64,000 nt of DNA, taken from contig CAWJJO010000018.1 in the NCBI GenBank assembly GCA_963843285.1, positions 1 to 64,000 of the forward strand, written 5' to 3'. This DNA comes from CAZDDB01 sp963843285. Its GTDB lineage: Bacteria > Acidobacteriota > HRBIN11 > JAKEFK01. Position numbers and translations under genes: made by a program. A model generated the notes under the pieces. That model saw only the letters and a program-made list of their open reading frames with translations, was not told the DNA's origin and did not search any database. Below, piece by piece: positions 41,109-50,082 of this stretch (its first letter is position 1; each line of letters begins with the position of its first letter).

Positions 41109-42245
41109 TCAGATTTTCCTTCGGAGCAAATGATAGAGAAGATTGGCGCGTTTCGGCAGCGAGGAAACCACGATCAGTTCATGCGCCGCGTGAGCGCCTT
41201 CGCCTTCCGGCCCCATCCCATCCAGTGTTGGAATGCCAAGCGCGGCTGTGAAGTTCCCATCGCTTCCGCCACCCGTCCAAAACTCGGTTACCGGATAATC
41301 GAATGCGGATGCAATCTCTGCCGCCTCGCGATAAAGCGAAATCACTTGATCTGTGCGAACCAGCGGTGGGCGCTCAAATCCTCCGGTGACTTCAATTCGG
41401 GCCTGTGGGTTTTTTGGGGTAATCGTCGCAAATCGGTCCTCGAGCCATTTCTGATCCTCGTTTGTGTCGCAGCGGACATCTACAATCGCTTCCGCCTCCG
41501 CAGGGATTACATTCGCACGCGTCCCGCCATGAATCATGCCCACATGCGCGCCGATTCCTTCGCGGAGCTGATTCCAACTCTGGATTTCCAGAATCTGGTG
41601 AGACAACTCCTGGATTGCATTTACGCCTTTGGCAGGTTCTACCCCTGCGTGAGCGGACTTGCCGTGCACCGTGATTTTGAAGTCTCCCGTGCCGCGGCGT
41701 TTCGTTTTCAACGAATTTTTTGGGCCTGCAGGTTCCAGGATCAGAGCGCACTGCGAATCTCTTGCCTCCCGTTCGATCAGGGCGCGAGAGCTCGTGCTTC
41801 CTTCTTCTTCATCGGAGGTTAAAAGCAAAGTAACATTGATCGGCTGGAGGTTTTGCTCGAAAAGAAATCGCAAAGCCTCGACTGCGATCAGGATTCCGCC
41901 TTTCATATCAAAGATCCCCGGTCCGAATGCGAGATCGCTTTCGACACGCGCCGGCATTGTCTGAAGCGTGTTCAGACCCCACACAGTATCCAGATGTCCG
42001 ATGAGCAGCACCTTTGGACGGTTGCCACCGGTCCAGCGAGCAATGACATGATTGCCGCGCACCGGTTGTTGATCCACCTCCACTTGCATCTCGATTCCAG
42101 AAAGAGCAAGAGCAAGCCTTTCGCCAAAGCGATCGATGGAACTCTTGTCGGTTGTGGGTGATTCCATTTCCACCCAACGAAACAGCTCCTTCAACATCTG
42201 TTGCTGTCTGGATTGAAAGTACGGCAGAGTGTCTTTTGGGTTCAT
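41109..42245 (-). CDS. M20-family metallopeptidase (carboxypeptidase G2/ArgE-like)
   Basis: Di-zinc amidohydrolase of 378 residues. GHLDTVWG holds zinc ligand His84 and Asp86; GIFDMKGG the bridging Asp; TSDEEEGS the catalytic and zinc-binding Glu pair; and HAAHE the last His. The dimerisation domain is inserted at about 180-290 (HGKSAHAG). Closest in style to glutamate carboxypeptidases. The start overlaps the stop of the FabZ-like gene by 4 nt, and the metalloprotease gene follows 4 nt on, so three minus-strand genes form one unit with two peptidases. Confidence 0.92.
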   Translation of the reverse strand: MNPKDTLPYFQSRQQQMLKELFRWVEMESPTTDKSSIDRFGERLALALSGIEMQVEVDQQPVRGNHVIARWTGGNRPKVLLIGHLDTVWGLNTLQTMPARVESDLAFGPGIFDMKGGILIAVEALRFLFEQNLQPINVTLLLTSDEEEGSTSSRALIEREARDSQCALILEPAGPKNSLKTKRRGTGDFKITVHGKSAHAGVEPAKGVNAIQELSHQILEIQSWNQLREGIGAHVGMIHGGTRANVIPAEAEAIVDVRCDTNEDQKWLEDRFATITPKNPQARIEVTGGFERPPLVRTDQVISLYREAAEIASAFDYPVTEFWTGGGSDGNFTAALGIPTLDGMGPEGEGAHAAHELIVVSSLPKRANLLYHLLRRKI

Positions 42246-42685
42246 GATCCTTCCAGTGCGAATTGCATCATTCCTTCAAACACGCGGCGCTCATCGACTT
42301 TTGCTTCCACTTTCAACCGGCCGAAACGGCCTTTCCGCCGTAAAATCACAGCAGTCATCGCTAAGGTATCTCCCGGACGAACGGGACGGCGGAAACGCAC
42401 ACGATCGAGACCGAGAAAGAAAATTAACTTGCCGCGGTTTTCTTCTTCCAGCAGAATTAACAGCGCACCCAGCTGTGCGATCGCTTCCGAAAGAATCGAT
42501 GCCGGAACAATTCGCAACCCGGGCGGCAATCCCTGAAAGTACCACTCATTGTAAGTGATGTTCTTGATTCCCGAAATGGTCTTTTGAAGCTCAAAAGCGG
42601 TAATACGATCCACGAGAAGAAACGGATAGCGGTGAGGAAGCAGATTCTGAATCTCATGGATTTCTGGTAGGGCGCCGGACGTCAT
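42242..42685 (-). CDS. FabZ-like hot-dog protein lacking the catalytic histidine
   Basis: 147 residues with the fold and signatures of 3-hydroxyacyl-ACP dehydratase FabZ: LLPHRYPFLLVDRI, YNEWYFQG and SEAIAQLGALL with the conserved Glu67. The catalytic histidine of the HFPG motif is absent: the position reads FQGLPPG, with Leu53 in its place, and the following MPG is VPA. FabZ dehydration needs that His, so this is unlikely to be the fatty-acid enzyme. It may bind acyl-ACP or acyl-CoA or use another chemistry. It is coupled to the M20 peptidase. Confidence 0.82.
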   Translation of the reverse strand: MTSGALPEIHEIQNLLPHRYPFLLVDRITAFELQKTISGIKNITYNEWYFQGLPPGLRIVPASILSEAIAQLGALLILLEEENRGKLIFFLGLDRVRFRRPVRPGDTLAMTAVILRRKGRFGRLKVEAKVDERRVFEGMMQFALEGS

Positions 42686-42710
42686 TCGGCGAATATTATA
42701 ATATAGTCTT

Positions 42711-43511
42711 ATGTTACGTCAGCCTGCCGTTGCCGGATATTTTTATCCTGCCGATCGCAAGGAACTGGAAGACCAGCTCAGAAGCTCTCTTCCGCAACGT
42801 GATCCACAACCTGCCATTGCCATTGTCGTTCCGCATGCCGGGTACATGTATTCGGGACATGTGGCCGGCGAAGTTTATGCATCCGTCAGACTTCCGGACA
42901 CATGCATCATCCTCTGTCCGAATCATACGGGAGAAGGAAGCGATTTTGATCTCTGGTCTGAGGGAGAGTGGCTCACTCCTCTTGGTTCGGCTCAGGTCGA
43001 CCGGGAGCTGTCCGCGCAACTGCTTCGCCTTTTTCCACTCGCCAAAACCGATGGTCGCGCGCATTTACGCGAACACGCGCTGGAAGTGCAAATTCCATTT
43101 TTGCAATTCCTAAAAGGCGATTTCACATTTGTCGCCCTTTGTATACGTCAATTCCGGTTTGAATACCTCCAAGAGTTGGGACACGCTCTTGCTGAGATGG
43201 TTCGGGGCGCCGGCCGTGATGTTTTGTTGATCGCAAGCAGCGACATGACACATTACGAGAGTCAGCAATCAGCGAATCGCAAGGACCACCTTGCGATCGA
43301 ACAAATGGAAAAGGTGGATGGCCGCGGTCTTTATGACACGATTCACCGTCTCGATATTTCCATGTGCGGATATCTTCCGGCAACTGCGACATTGCTTGCG
43401 TCGAGAGAACTCGGCGCGACACACGGCACTCTGCTCAAGTACGCGACTTCCGGTGATATCAATCACGATTATTCGCATGTGGTCGGCTACGCCGGCATGA
43501 TGATTTCGTAG
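42711..43511 (+). CDS. MEMO1-family protein (AmmeMemoRadiSam system protein B)
   Basis: 266-residue member of the MEMO family, related to extradiol dioxygenases, with metal-ligand candidates in VVPHAGYMYSGH (His), the CPNHTG block and SSDMTHYE. In many genomes it occurs with an AMMECR1 protein and a radical SAM protein; neither is adjacent here. Start ATG 42711, divergent from the FabZ-like gene with 25 nt between. The TAG stop (43509-43511) lies in the GTAGGGGC repeat. Confidence 0.92.
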   Translation: MLRQPAVAGYFYPADRKELEDQLRSSLPQRDPQPAIAIVVPHAGYMYSGHVAGEVYASVRLPDTCIILCPNHTGEGSDFDLWSEGEWLTPLGSAQVDRELSAQLLRLFPLAKTDGRAHLREHALEVQIPFLQFLKGDFTFVALCIRQFRFEYLQELGHALAEMVRGAGRDVLLIASSDMTHYESQQSANRKDHLAIEQMEKVDGRGLYDTIHRLDISMCGYLPATATLLASRELGATHGTLLKYATSGDINHDYSHVVGYAGMMIS

Positions 43512-43741
43512 GGGCTATGCATTTGCCGCGTGAAACAGGCCAATCGTCAAAGTTGTGATTCTGGGAAAGCAATTTCAGATCCTTAGAGTGCACGCAAATG
43601 CACAGCCCGGCACCGTAGTGGCATGATCTCGTATTTCGCTTGACGGGCTGAGCATTTTCTCGCGCGACCAAAACCTATCTATAGGAAGATTGGCAACGAT
43701 AGCCCCCAGGCGCATCGCTGACGATGGAAAATGCTCAGCCC
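43508..43741. repeat. Double palindrome of GGGCTGTGCATTTGC and GGGCTGAGCATTTTC words
   Basis: First pair: 43512-43526 (GGGCTATGCATTTGC) with 43594-43608 (14 of 15 complementary), 67-nt loop. Second pair: 43645-43659 (GGGCTGAGCATTTTC) with 43727-43741, a perfect 15-nt match and 67-nt loop. The left end GTAGGGGC supplies the TAG stop of the MEMO gene. The same two word pairs make up the locus at 55588-55853. The 240-nt gap has no other gene. Confidence 0.85.
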
Positions 43742-43752
43742 CCACCACAGGA

Positions 43753-44166
43753 TTAAAGCCCGAGGCGGTGGTATTCAATGGCGGGGCAACGATCCATAAT
43801 TACAATCAGACCGGCGTTTTGTGCAGCCACGGCTGCTTCTTCATGCCACACGCCAAGCTGGGTCCAGAGAACTTTTGCTCCGATCAGGATCGCCTGGTCT
43901 GCAATTCCCGGGACGTATTCAGACCGGCGAAATACGTCCACCATATACACAGACTCGGGGATCGCAAGAAGATCCGCGTAACACGGTTGATCCAGAATCT
44001 GACGGTGGCCTGGATTTACCGGGATTACCTGATGGCCACGGCGGATCAGCATCCGGGCGATGTTGTGGCTGTCGCGATAGTCTTTGGGAGAGCAACCGAC
44101 TACAGCGATCGTACGATGTGTGGTGAGGATTTCGCGGATGACCGAATCAGGTGGATTTTCAAACAT
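43753..44166 (-). CDS. CoA-binding domain protein (YccU-like)
   Basis: 137-residue single Rossmann-type CoA-binding domain: IAVVGCSPKDYRDSHNIARM, a PVNPGHRQILDQPCY loop, and VWTQLG plus MDRCPAIEY at the end, the MDRCxxxE motif being typical. It is a common stand-alone protein of unknown physiological role, probably binding CoA derivatives. It overlaps ilvE by 8 nt at its start and completes a minus-strand unit sppA-ilvE-this gene. Confidence 0.88.
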   Translation of the reverse strand: MFENPPDSVIREILTTHRTIAVVGCSPKDYRDSHNIARMLIRRGHQVIPVNPGHRQILDQPCYADLLAIPESVYMVDVFRRSEYVPGIADQAILIGAKVLWTQLGVWHEEAAVAAQNAGLIVIMDRCPAIEYHRLGL

Positions 44167-45121
44167 TCCAAACCGGAGTCAGCCATCTTTTGTACCGGGA
44201 GTTCATTCCGCGGACGGTCTGGAAATAGATTTCCTGAATCTGTTTGGTGAGGGGACCGATCTCTCCGGCGGCGATTTTGCGCCGGTCTACAGACCCCACA
44301 CCCGATATTTCACCGCCGGTACCGCAAAGGAAGATTTCGTCTGCAACATACAATTCGGTGCGGTCGATCGTTCGCTCTTCATAGGGAATCTTTGAATCCC
44401 GTGCGATCTCAAATACGGTATCGCGCGTAATTCCTTCCAGCACGTTGTCCGTAACCGGCGGCGTAATTAGTTTTTGATTGCGGATCATAAACAGATTCAT
44501 TCCAGCCGCTTCCGATACGGTACCGTTTTCATTCAGCAGGATCGCTTCATCAAATCCGTTGTCGCGCGCTTCCGCCGCAGCCAGCGAAAGATTCACATAG
44601 CTGCCGCTGATCTTGTTTCGTGCCGGGATCGCATTGTCTTCAATCCTGCGCCACGAAGAAGTCATCATGCTCAGAGCATGATCGCGGCTCAAATACGAGC
44701 CCATGGGGACGGAAAAGATCAACACATCATTCTGGTCGTCCAGTTTCAGGCCGATTCGTTTTGCAGATTTGTAACCAAGCGGACGGACATAAATATCTTC
44801 ACGGAACCGGCTCTTGCGAATCAGATCTATGGTAATCTCGCAAAGGTCTTCGATGCTTTGCGGCAGCTCGATCTTCAGAAACCTGCAATTCGTCTTGAAT
44901 CGCGCGTAATGATCCCGCAACCGAAAAATATACAATTCATTTTTGTCGGTGTTGTAATAACCGCGGATCCCCTCAAAGACTCCGGTTCCGTACAGGAATG
45001 CATGAGTCAAAATGCTGATCTTTGCATCTTCGAGAGGGACCAATTTTCCTTCCAGAAACGCATAGCTGGATTCCTCATCTTTTCTTTCCATTCCAAATTT
45101 CGCATCGTGCGGGTTGGCCAT
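44159..45121 (-). CDS. ilvE: Branched-chain amino acid aminotransferase (class IV)
   Basis: PLP-dependent transaminase for Leu, Ile and Val, 320 residues. Patterns: FEGIRGYYN near residue 48, YVRPLGYKSAKRIGL, the catalytic Lys in ARNKISGSYVN, EAILLNENGTVSEAAGMNLF and LCGTGGEISGV. Length and order fit IlvE rather than D-amino acid transaminase. It lies 9 nt after sppA, a pairing without obvious metabolic link. Confidence 0.93.
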   Translation of the reverse strand: MANPHDAKFGMERKDEESSYAFLEGKLVPLEDAKISILTHAFLYGTGVFEGIRGYYNTDKNELYIFRLRDHYARFKTNCRFLKIELPQSIEDLCEITIDLIRKSRFREDIYVRPLGYKSAKRIGLKLDDQNDVLIFSVPMGSYLSRDHALSMMTSSWRRIEDNAIPARNKISGSYVNLSLAAAEARDNGFDEAILLNENGTVSEAAGMNLFMIRNQKLITPPVTDNVLEGITRDTVFEIARDSKIPYEERTIDRTELYVADEIFLCGTGGEISGVGSVDRRKIAAGEIGPLTKQIQEIYFQTVRGMNSRYKRWLTPVWNV

Positions 45122-45130
45122 TTCAGCTCC

Positions 45131-46846
45131 TTAATTGATGATGAATTTTAAAGGCATCAGAAGAAGAAGGTGCTCTCTTCCGGCGATTTGCGCCCAGCAC
45201 AGCAATTCATTTACCTCTTGGGGAACATGAATCTTTGCGCGGCTGTTTGAAAAGAGACTTCCAAAGTCCTCTTTGGCGGCCGGATAAATCACCAACCCGC
45301 TCTCTCCCGACAGCTTGGCAAGGTGTTTGGCTTCCTGGATAGCATCCTTCAACCCACCCAGCTTGTCGACCAGACCGTATTGCAATCCCTGCTCGCCGCT
45401 CCATACACGTCCCTGTGCCACTTCCCGTATTTGTTGAGTTGTCCGTTTGCGACCTTCCGCAGCTTTCTGTGTAAAAGTATCATACGTGGACTGCATGTGC
45501 TTGCGAATCAGTCCCCATTCCCTTTCTCCGAACGGGACATAATCACTGAACAGATCTGCATGTTCGCCTCGTTTGATGATCTCTTTTTTCAGCCCGATCT
45601 TATCGTAAAGACCCTTGAGATAAAATTTCCCCCCATAGATTCCGATGGAGCCGGTAAAGGTGGATGGATCGGCAAGGATCTTCGTTGCTCCCATGGAGAT
45701 GTAGTAGCCGCCACTTGCAGCCACATCTGCCATCGAAACAATCACAGGTTTTTTCTTGATCGTTACTCGAACTTCACGCCAGATCGCATCCGAAGCGGAT
45801 GGAGAACCGCCGGGAGAATCGACACGCAACACAACTGCCTTCACGGACTCGTTTTCACGCGCCTGACGAAGCGCCCCCGTGATGGTAGAGGAGCCCATGA
45901 TATTTTCGCCCCAACCTTTGGAAGACGAGCCGGGCATGATGGAACCCGTCGCATATACGATTGCGATGTTGTCCTTTTTTACATCAAAGGCTTCGCTGAA
46001 GGTAGGCTTTTGATATTCGAGGGCGGAAATGGTGTGAATTTCAGAGAGTTTTAATTCCTTTTTTATGAGTCCTTCCATTTCATCCCGGTAAAGCAGATCG
46101 TCTACCAGACGCTTTTCTTTCAGATCCTTCGCAGTGAACGGAGCTTGATCGATTACGGTCTTCAAATGTTGCGCCGTCAGCCGGCGATCATTCGCAATGT
46201 CCGATGTAAGTCTGGAGTACACACTATCAAGAATCGAATTCACGGCCTCGCGATCAGGATCCGACATCGTTTCGCGCGTGTAGACTTCGCTACCGCTCTT
46301 GTACGCGCCAATGTGATCCATCTGTGCTTCGATCCCGAGTTTGTCGAGCGTCCCTTTAAAGAACGGTACTTCGGCTCGAATTCCAAGAAGAGTAAACCAG
46401 CTGTCTGATTCCGGTGAGGAATAGACTCTTGGCGCTGAGGAGCAGACATAATAGTCGATTGTGCCCCCTTCCTCCAGGTAGCCATAAACAGGTTTCTTTG
46501 TTGTTCGCGCGAAATCCTGAATCAGGCTGCGGATCTCCTGCGCTTTACCAATCCCCATTTGAGCGTAAAGCGAATTCACAAGAAGCGCTTTGATCCTGTT
46601 ATCTTTCTTCGCTTTTTCGAGTGATTCGATGATTCCACGAGTGGTCAGTACATCTCCCACGAGAAGACGCTCCTTCCAGCCCTGTGGACCTTCTTCCATC
46701 AACGGACCGCTCAATTCGAGTACGAGAACGCTGTTTTCTTTGACCCGTGGCCCCATTGTGAATGCGGCGATGACCAGGAATAAGACAATCATCAGAAAAA
46801 AGGTCAGCGCGGACATCAACAGGAATTTGAGGAGCTTTTTGATCAT
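45131..46846 (-). CDS. sppA: Signal peptide peptidase SppA, 67K type
   Basis: Inner-membrane serine protease that degrades leftover signal peptides. At 571 residues it is the tandem, long form: one N-terminal membrane anchor (about 8-32), then two S49/ClpP-like halves. The general-base Lys is in GAYKSGSEVYTRETMS near 183 and the nucleophile Ser in DVAASGGYYISMGA near 377, i.e. Lys and Ser in different halves as expected. It is the first gene of the leftward unit; 117 nt separate it from the divergent kinase gene. Confidence 0.93.
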   Translation of the reverse strand: MIKKLLKFLLMSALTFFLMIVLFLVIAAFTMGPRVKENSVLVLELSGPLMEEGPQGWKERLLVGDVLTTRGIIESLEKAKKDNRIKALLVNSLYAQMGIGKAQEIRSLIQDFARTTKKPVYGYLEEGGTIDYYVCSSAPRVYSSPESDSWFTLLGIRAEVPFFKGTLDKLGIEAQMDHIGAYKSGSEVYTRETMSDPDREAVNSILDSVYSRLTSDIANDRRLTAQHLKTVIDQAPFTAKDLKEKRLVDDLLYRDEMEGLIKKELKLSEIHTISALEYQKPTFSEAFDVKKDNIAIVYATGSIMPGSSSKGWGENIMGSSTITGALRQARENESVKAVVLRVDSPGGSPSASDAIWREVRVTIKKKPVIVSMADVAASGGYYISMGATKILADPSTFTGSIGIYGGKFYLKGLYDKIGLKKEIIKRGEHADLFSDYVPFGEREWGLIRKHMQSTYDTFTQKAAEGRKRTTQQIREVAQGRVWSGEQGLQYGLVDKLGGLKDAIQEAKHLAKLSGESGLVIYPAAKEDFGSLFSNSRAKIHVPQEVNELLCWAQIAGREHLLLLMPLKFIIN

Positions 46847-46963
46847 TGAACCTCCGAAACAGACTTCCTATTATACGAATTTTCGTGGCAGAAGGTTGTT
46901 GGACTGTATAGAATAAGGATTCTGTCCGTTCATTACCACCTTCGTATGTTATCCTAGAAGTTT

Positions 46964-49147
46964 ATGGCGGCAATTCCCAAGGAAATTGGAAAATACAGGA
47001 TCGAGCGGGTGCTGGGGCGCGGTGGGATGGGAGAAGTGTATCAGGCGTTTGATCCAACGCTTGGTCGCTTTGTTGCGTTGAAGATGCTGCGCTCGATTGC
47101 GCTGGATGATACCAATGCGCGCGAGCGTTTCATCCGCGAAGCGCAGTCCGCCGGAGGGTTGCGTCACCCGAACATCGTTACCATTTACGATCTTGGAGAG
47201 GTGGCGGATCAGATGTTTATCGCCATGGAACTCATTGAAGGGGAGGATCTGGAAAAGACGATTAAGGAGAAAGCTCCTCTTCCGATTGAAGATAAGTTGA
47301 ACATCATGATCCAGGTGTCGGAAGGAATGGCGTACGCCCACAAGCGTGACATCGTTCATCGCGATCTGAAGCCTTCGAACATTCGTGTGGATGAAAACGG
47401 TGTTGCCAAGATCATGGACTTCGGAATCGCAAAACTCGGTTCTTCGAACTTAACCGCATCCGGAATGGTCATGGGAACGCCTCACTACATGTCGCCAGAA
47501 CAGGTGCGCGGCACACGTGTAGATTCGCGAAGTGATATTTTCTCCCTGGGATCGATTCTGTATGAGCTGTTTGCGTATCAGAAAGCATTTTCCGGAGAAA
47601 TGACAGCAGTGTTTTACAAGATCGCGCATGAAAAGCCGAAGCCGCTTGCGAACTATCTGGACATCCCGTGCGAGCCGCTGCAGGAAATCATCGACCGTTG
47701 TCTGGAAAAGGAGAAGTCGGAGCGTCTGCAAAGCGCTCCGGAATTGGCGGAGTTGTTGCGGAAAGCCCAACAGGTCTACCGCCAAAATAATCAAGCGACA
47801 CTCTCCGGAATCAAGACAGCGCATATGCCGGACGGCATCTCACAGAGTCATAAGACTCCTTCGCCTGCAGCCGTCACCAATCCATCACGGAATTCTATGA
47901 CCAGCGCCCAAACAATGGGTCCCGATGTCGTTACAATTGGTCCCGAAGGAACCGATCCAACGGACATCCTGAGCAGAGCTCCCGGTTCGCTACCCACACA
48001 ACACATTCCCGCAATTGTGGCTCCTCCGGCGCCAATGTCGCCTCAGTCAGCTCCGATCAAGCCTGGTCCTGCACCTGTCCCCGCGCCGCCGGCCGTAGCG
48101 CCTGTCGGGCTATCCGGTCCTGAAATCCCGGTGATTTCGGCTCAGCAGGATCTGGCCGGCTCTACTGTCCCTGCAGCCAAACCGTCATCGATGCGGCCGG
48201 TGATCATCGTTTTGCTGTTGGTGATCGTTGGGCTAGCGGGAGCGGGATTTGCGGTCTACTACTCGCTGTTCCGACCCCATGATACTGCTACCTCTAAGAA
48301 GGAATTGCCGGGTCAAACCCCAACTCCAGTTCCAAATCCTCCTGCAATCCGGCCTCCCGACGGAACGATCAAGAAGTTGGATGTCGCCGCTGAGCTGAAC
48401 AACGCAAAACAGTTATATCAGTCCGGCAAGTATCCGGAAGCGATCCGGATCTATGAAAACTTGATTCAAGCTGATCCATCGAATGCAAACGTTTTCTATT
48501 TTTCCGGGGCCGCGAGATTGAAGGCAGGTCAAAAAGACGATGCTTTGCGCGATTTCGAAAAAGCTGTGGAGCTGAATCCTCAATTTGACAAGGCATGGCT
48601 GCAAATCGGTTTCTTGCGGATGAGTCAGGTGGACTACTCCGGCGCCGAAAAAGCCTTCTTGAAAGTGATCGAAGTCCAGCCGGAATCTCCAAGCGGATGG
48701 CAAGGACTGGCTCAAACCTACCTGATGAGTCAGCAGACCGACAAAGCGGAAAATGCGTACGAGAAACTCCTCCAACTGGATCCGGAAAATGTTACGGCAA
48801 TTTTCAATCTGGGCCAGATTGAATGGGCTGGAAAGAAAACAGAGGCAGCCAGGAAATCATTCCTTCGAGTGCTGGAATTGGATCCGGATTATGCTGAAGC
48901 GCACAACAATCTGGGGGCGATTTTCCTGAGTGAGGGGAACCTTCCTTCTGCGATTCGCGAAAACGAAGCAGCAATCCGGTTGAAGCCGGGCCTGGCCTCC
49001 GCCCACTATTCCTTGTTCCTCGCCTTCGAGCAAAAGAAAGACCTGAAAAAAGCGGCTTCTCACCTCAAGGAATACATGGATCTGAGCGGAGATGACGACG
49101 CGGAGCTGCAGAAGAAACTAAAGCAGTATGAGAGCGGCAAGCCGTGA
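46964..49147 (+). CDS. Membrane Ser/Thr protein kinase with C-terminal TPR domain
   Basis: Hanks-type kinase (1-275): GRGGMGEVYQAF glycine loop, VALKML with Lys40, HRDLKPSNI catalytic loop near 128-136, MDFGIAK and GTPHYMSPEQVRG. A Pro/Ala-rich linker (about 290-405), a membrane helix (MRPVIIVLLLVIVGLAGAG near 409) and five or six TPR units (about 470-725) follow. The layout places the kinase in the cytoplasm and the TPRs outside. It overlaps the radical SAM gene by 4 nt. The PP2C at 33849-34610 could be the antagonist. Confidence 0.94.
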   Translation: MAAIPKEIGKYRIERVLGRGGMGEVYQAFDPTLGRFVALKMLRSIALDDTNARERFIREAQSAGGLRHPNIVTIYDLGEVADQMFIAMELIEGEDLEKTIKEKAPLPIEDKLNIMIQVSEGMAYAHKRDIVHRDLKPSNIRVDENGVAKIMDFGIAKLGSSNLTASGMVMGTPHYMSPEQVRGTRVDSRSDIFSLGSILYELFAYQKAFSGEMTAVFYKIAHEKPKPLANYLDIPCEPLQEIIDRCLEKEKSERLQSAPELAELLRKAQQVYRQNNQATLSGIKTAHMPDGISQSHKTPSPAAVTNPSRNSMTSAQTMGPDVVTIGPEGTDPTDILSRAPGSLPTQHIPAIVAPPAPMSPQSAPIKPGPAPVPAPPAVAPVGLSGPEIPVISAQQDLAGSTVPAAKPSSMRPVIIVLLLVIVGLAGAGFAVYYSLFRPHDTATSKKELPGQTPTPVPNPPAIRPPDGTIKKLDVAAELNNAKQLYQSGKYPEAIRIYENLIQADPSNANVFYFSGAARLKAGQKDDALRDFEKAVELNPQFDKAWLQIGFLRMSQVDYSGAEKAFLKVIEVQPESPSGWQGLAQTYLMSQQTDKAENAYEKLLQLDPENVTAIFNLGQIEWAGKKTEAARKSFLRVLELDPDYAEAHNNLGAIFLSEGNLPSAIRENEAAIRLKPGLASAHYSLFLAFEQKKDLKKAASHLKEYMDLSGDDDAELQKKLKQYESGKP

Positions 49148-50016
49148 AACCCTACCGGTCGTTCAACGACTACATGCGCGAACGATACGGGGAACGGGTG
49201 CAAAAAGTTTCGCTGGATGCCGGGTTTACGTGTCCGAACCGGGACGGCGTCAAAGCCGTGGGCGGTTGTATCTACTGCAACAATGACAGTTTCAATTTCA
49301 GCCTGAATGTTTCCCTGAAAGAACAACTAGCGGTCGGGAGTGCAAAATCACGGAAGCGCTTTGGAGCAAACAAGTTTATTGCGTATTTTCAAGCCTATTC
49401 GAACACATACGCCTCGCCGGAGTTTCTTTACGATACTTATAGTACTATATTCAATTTCCCCGAAATCGTCGGGCTTTCGATCGGAACGCGCCCCGATTGT
49501 GTTCCTGAGTCCGTGCTGCAGGTGGTGGAGTCGTTTACAAGAACGCATGAGGTTTGGATCGAGTACGGATTGGAGTCCAGCAACGACGATACGTTGCGCC
49601 GGATCAACCGCGCGCACACGTTTGACGATTTTCGCGATGCGGTGCTGAGAACACAGGGAAGGGGAATCAAAATTGCGTCCCATATCATCGCAGGATTTCC
49701 ATGGGAACAGGAAGATACCATGCTCCAAACAGCCAGGGATCTTTCCTGCCTTCCGATCGATGCGATCAAAATCCACAATCTTCACATCGTTCGGGAGACT
49801 GCCCTGGAAACCATGTACAAAAGAAATCCGTTTCCCCTCATGAGTTTGCAGCAGTATGCCGCCACCGCAGCAGAAATGATTCGTATTCTTCCTCCGCAAA
49901 TGATTTACATGCGATTGACCGCCGAATGTCCCCCCGCGTTGCTGGTTGCGCCGGATTGGTGCAACCGGAAATCCGAAATCCTGCACGCCATCGAACAAGA
50001 ATTAGAAAAGAATTAA
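49144..50016 (+). CDS. Radical SAM protein, TIGR01212/YhcC-type
   Basis: 290 residues with an unusual cluster motif for radical SAM: Cys30, then Cys42 and Cys45 (FTCPNRDGVKAVGGCIYCNN), as in the YhcC family, plus GTRPDCV and WIEYGLESSNDDTL. The function of the family is not settled; tRNA modification has been proposed for a relative. Start GTG 49144 overlaps the kinase stop. The stop TAA (50014-50016) is the first triplet of a palindrome shared with the convergent methyltransferase gene. Confidence 0.9.
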   Translation: MKPYRSFNDYMRERYGERVQKVSLDAGFTCPNRDGVKAVGGCIYCNNDSFNFSLNVSLKEQLAVGSAKSRKRFGANKFIAYFQAYSNTYASPEFLYDTYSTIFNFPEIVGLSIGTRPDCVPESVLQVVESFTRTHEVWIEYGLESSNDDTLRRINRAHTFDDFRDAVLRTQGRGIKIASHIIAGFPWEQEDTMLQTARDLSCLPIDAIKIHNLHIVRETALETMYKRNPFPLMSLQQYAATAAEMIRILPPQMIYMRLTAECPPALLVAPDWCNRKSEILHAIEQELEKN

Positions 50017-50082
50017 CCACAAAGGCACGAAGGAGAAAAGAAAAATAAACCTAACCTTAGTGTCTTTGTGCCTTTGTGGTTA
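50014..50082. repeat. CCACAAAGG palindrome carrying the stop codons of both convergent genes
   Basis: Arms 50014-50032 (TAACCACAAAGGCACGAAG) and 50064-50082 are complementary at 18 of 19 positions. The outermost triplets are the TAA of the radical SAM gene on the plus strand (50014-50016) and the TAA of the methyltransferase gene on the minus strand (50080-50082). The 31-nt loop is AT-rich. It could serve as a symmetric bidirectional terminator. Confidence 0.92.

Noticed and set aside
46847..46963. Promoter for the kinase gene in the sppA/kinase spacer
   Set aside because: Several AT-rich hexamers (TAGAAT, TATGTT) occur but none with a properly spaced -35.
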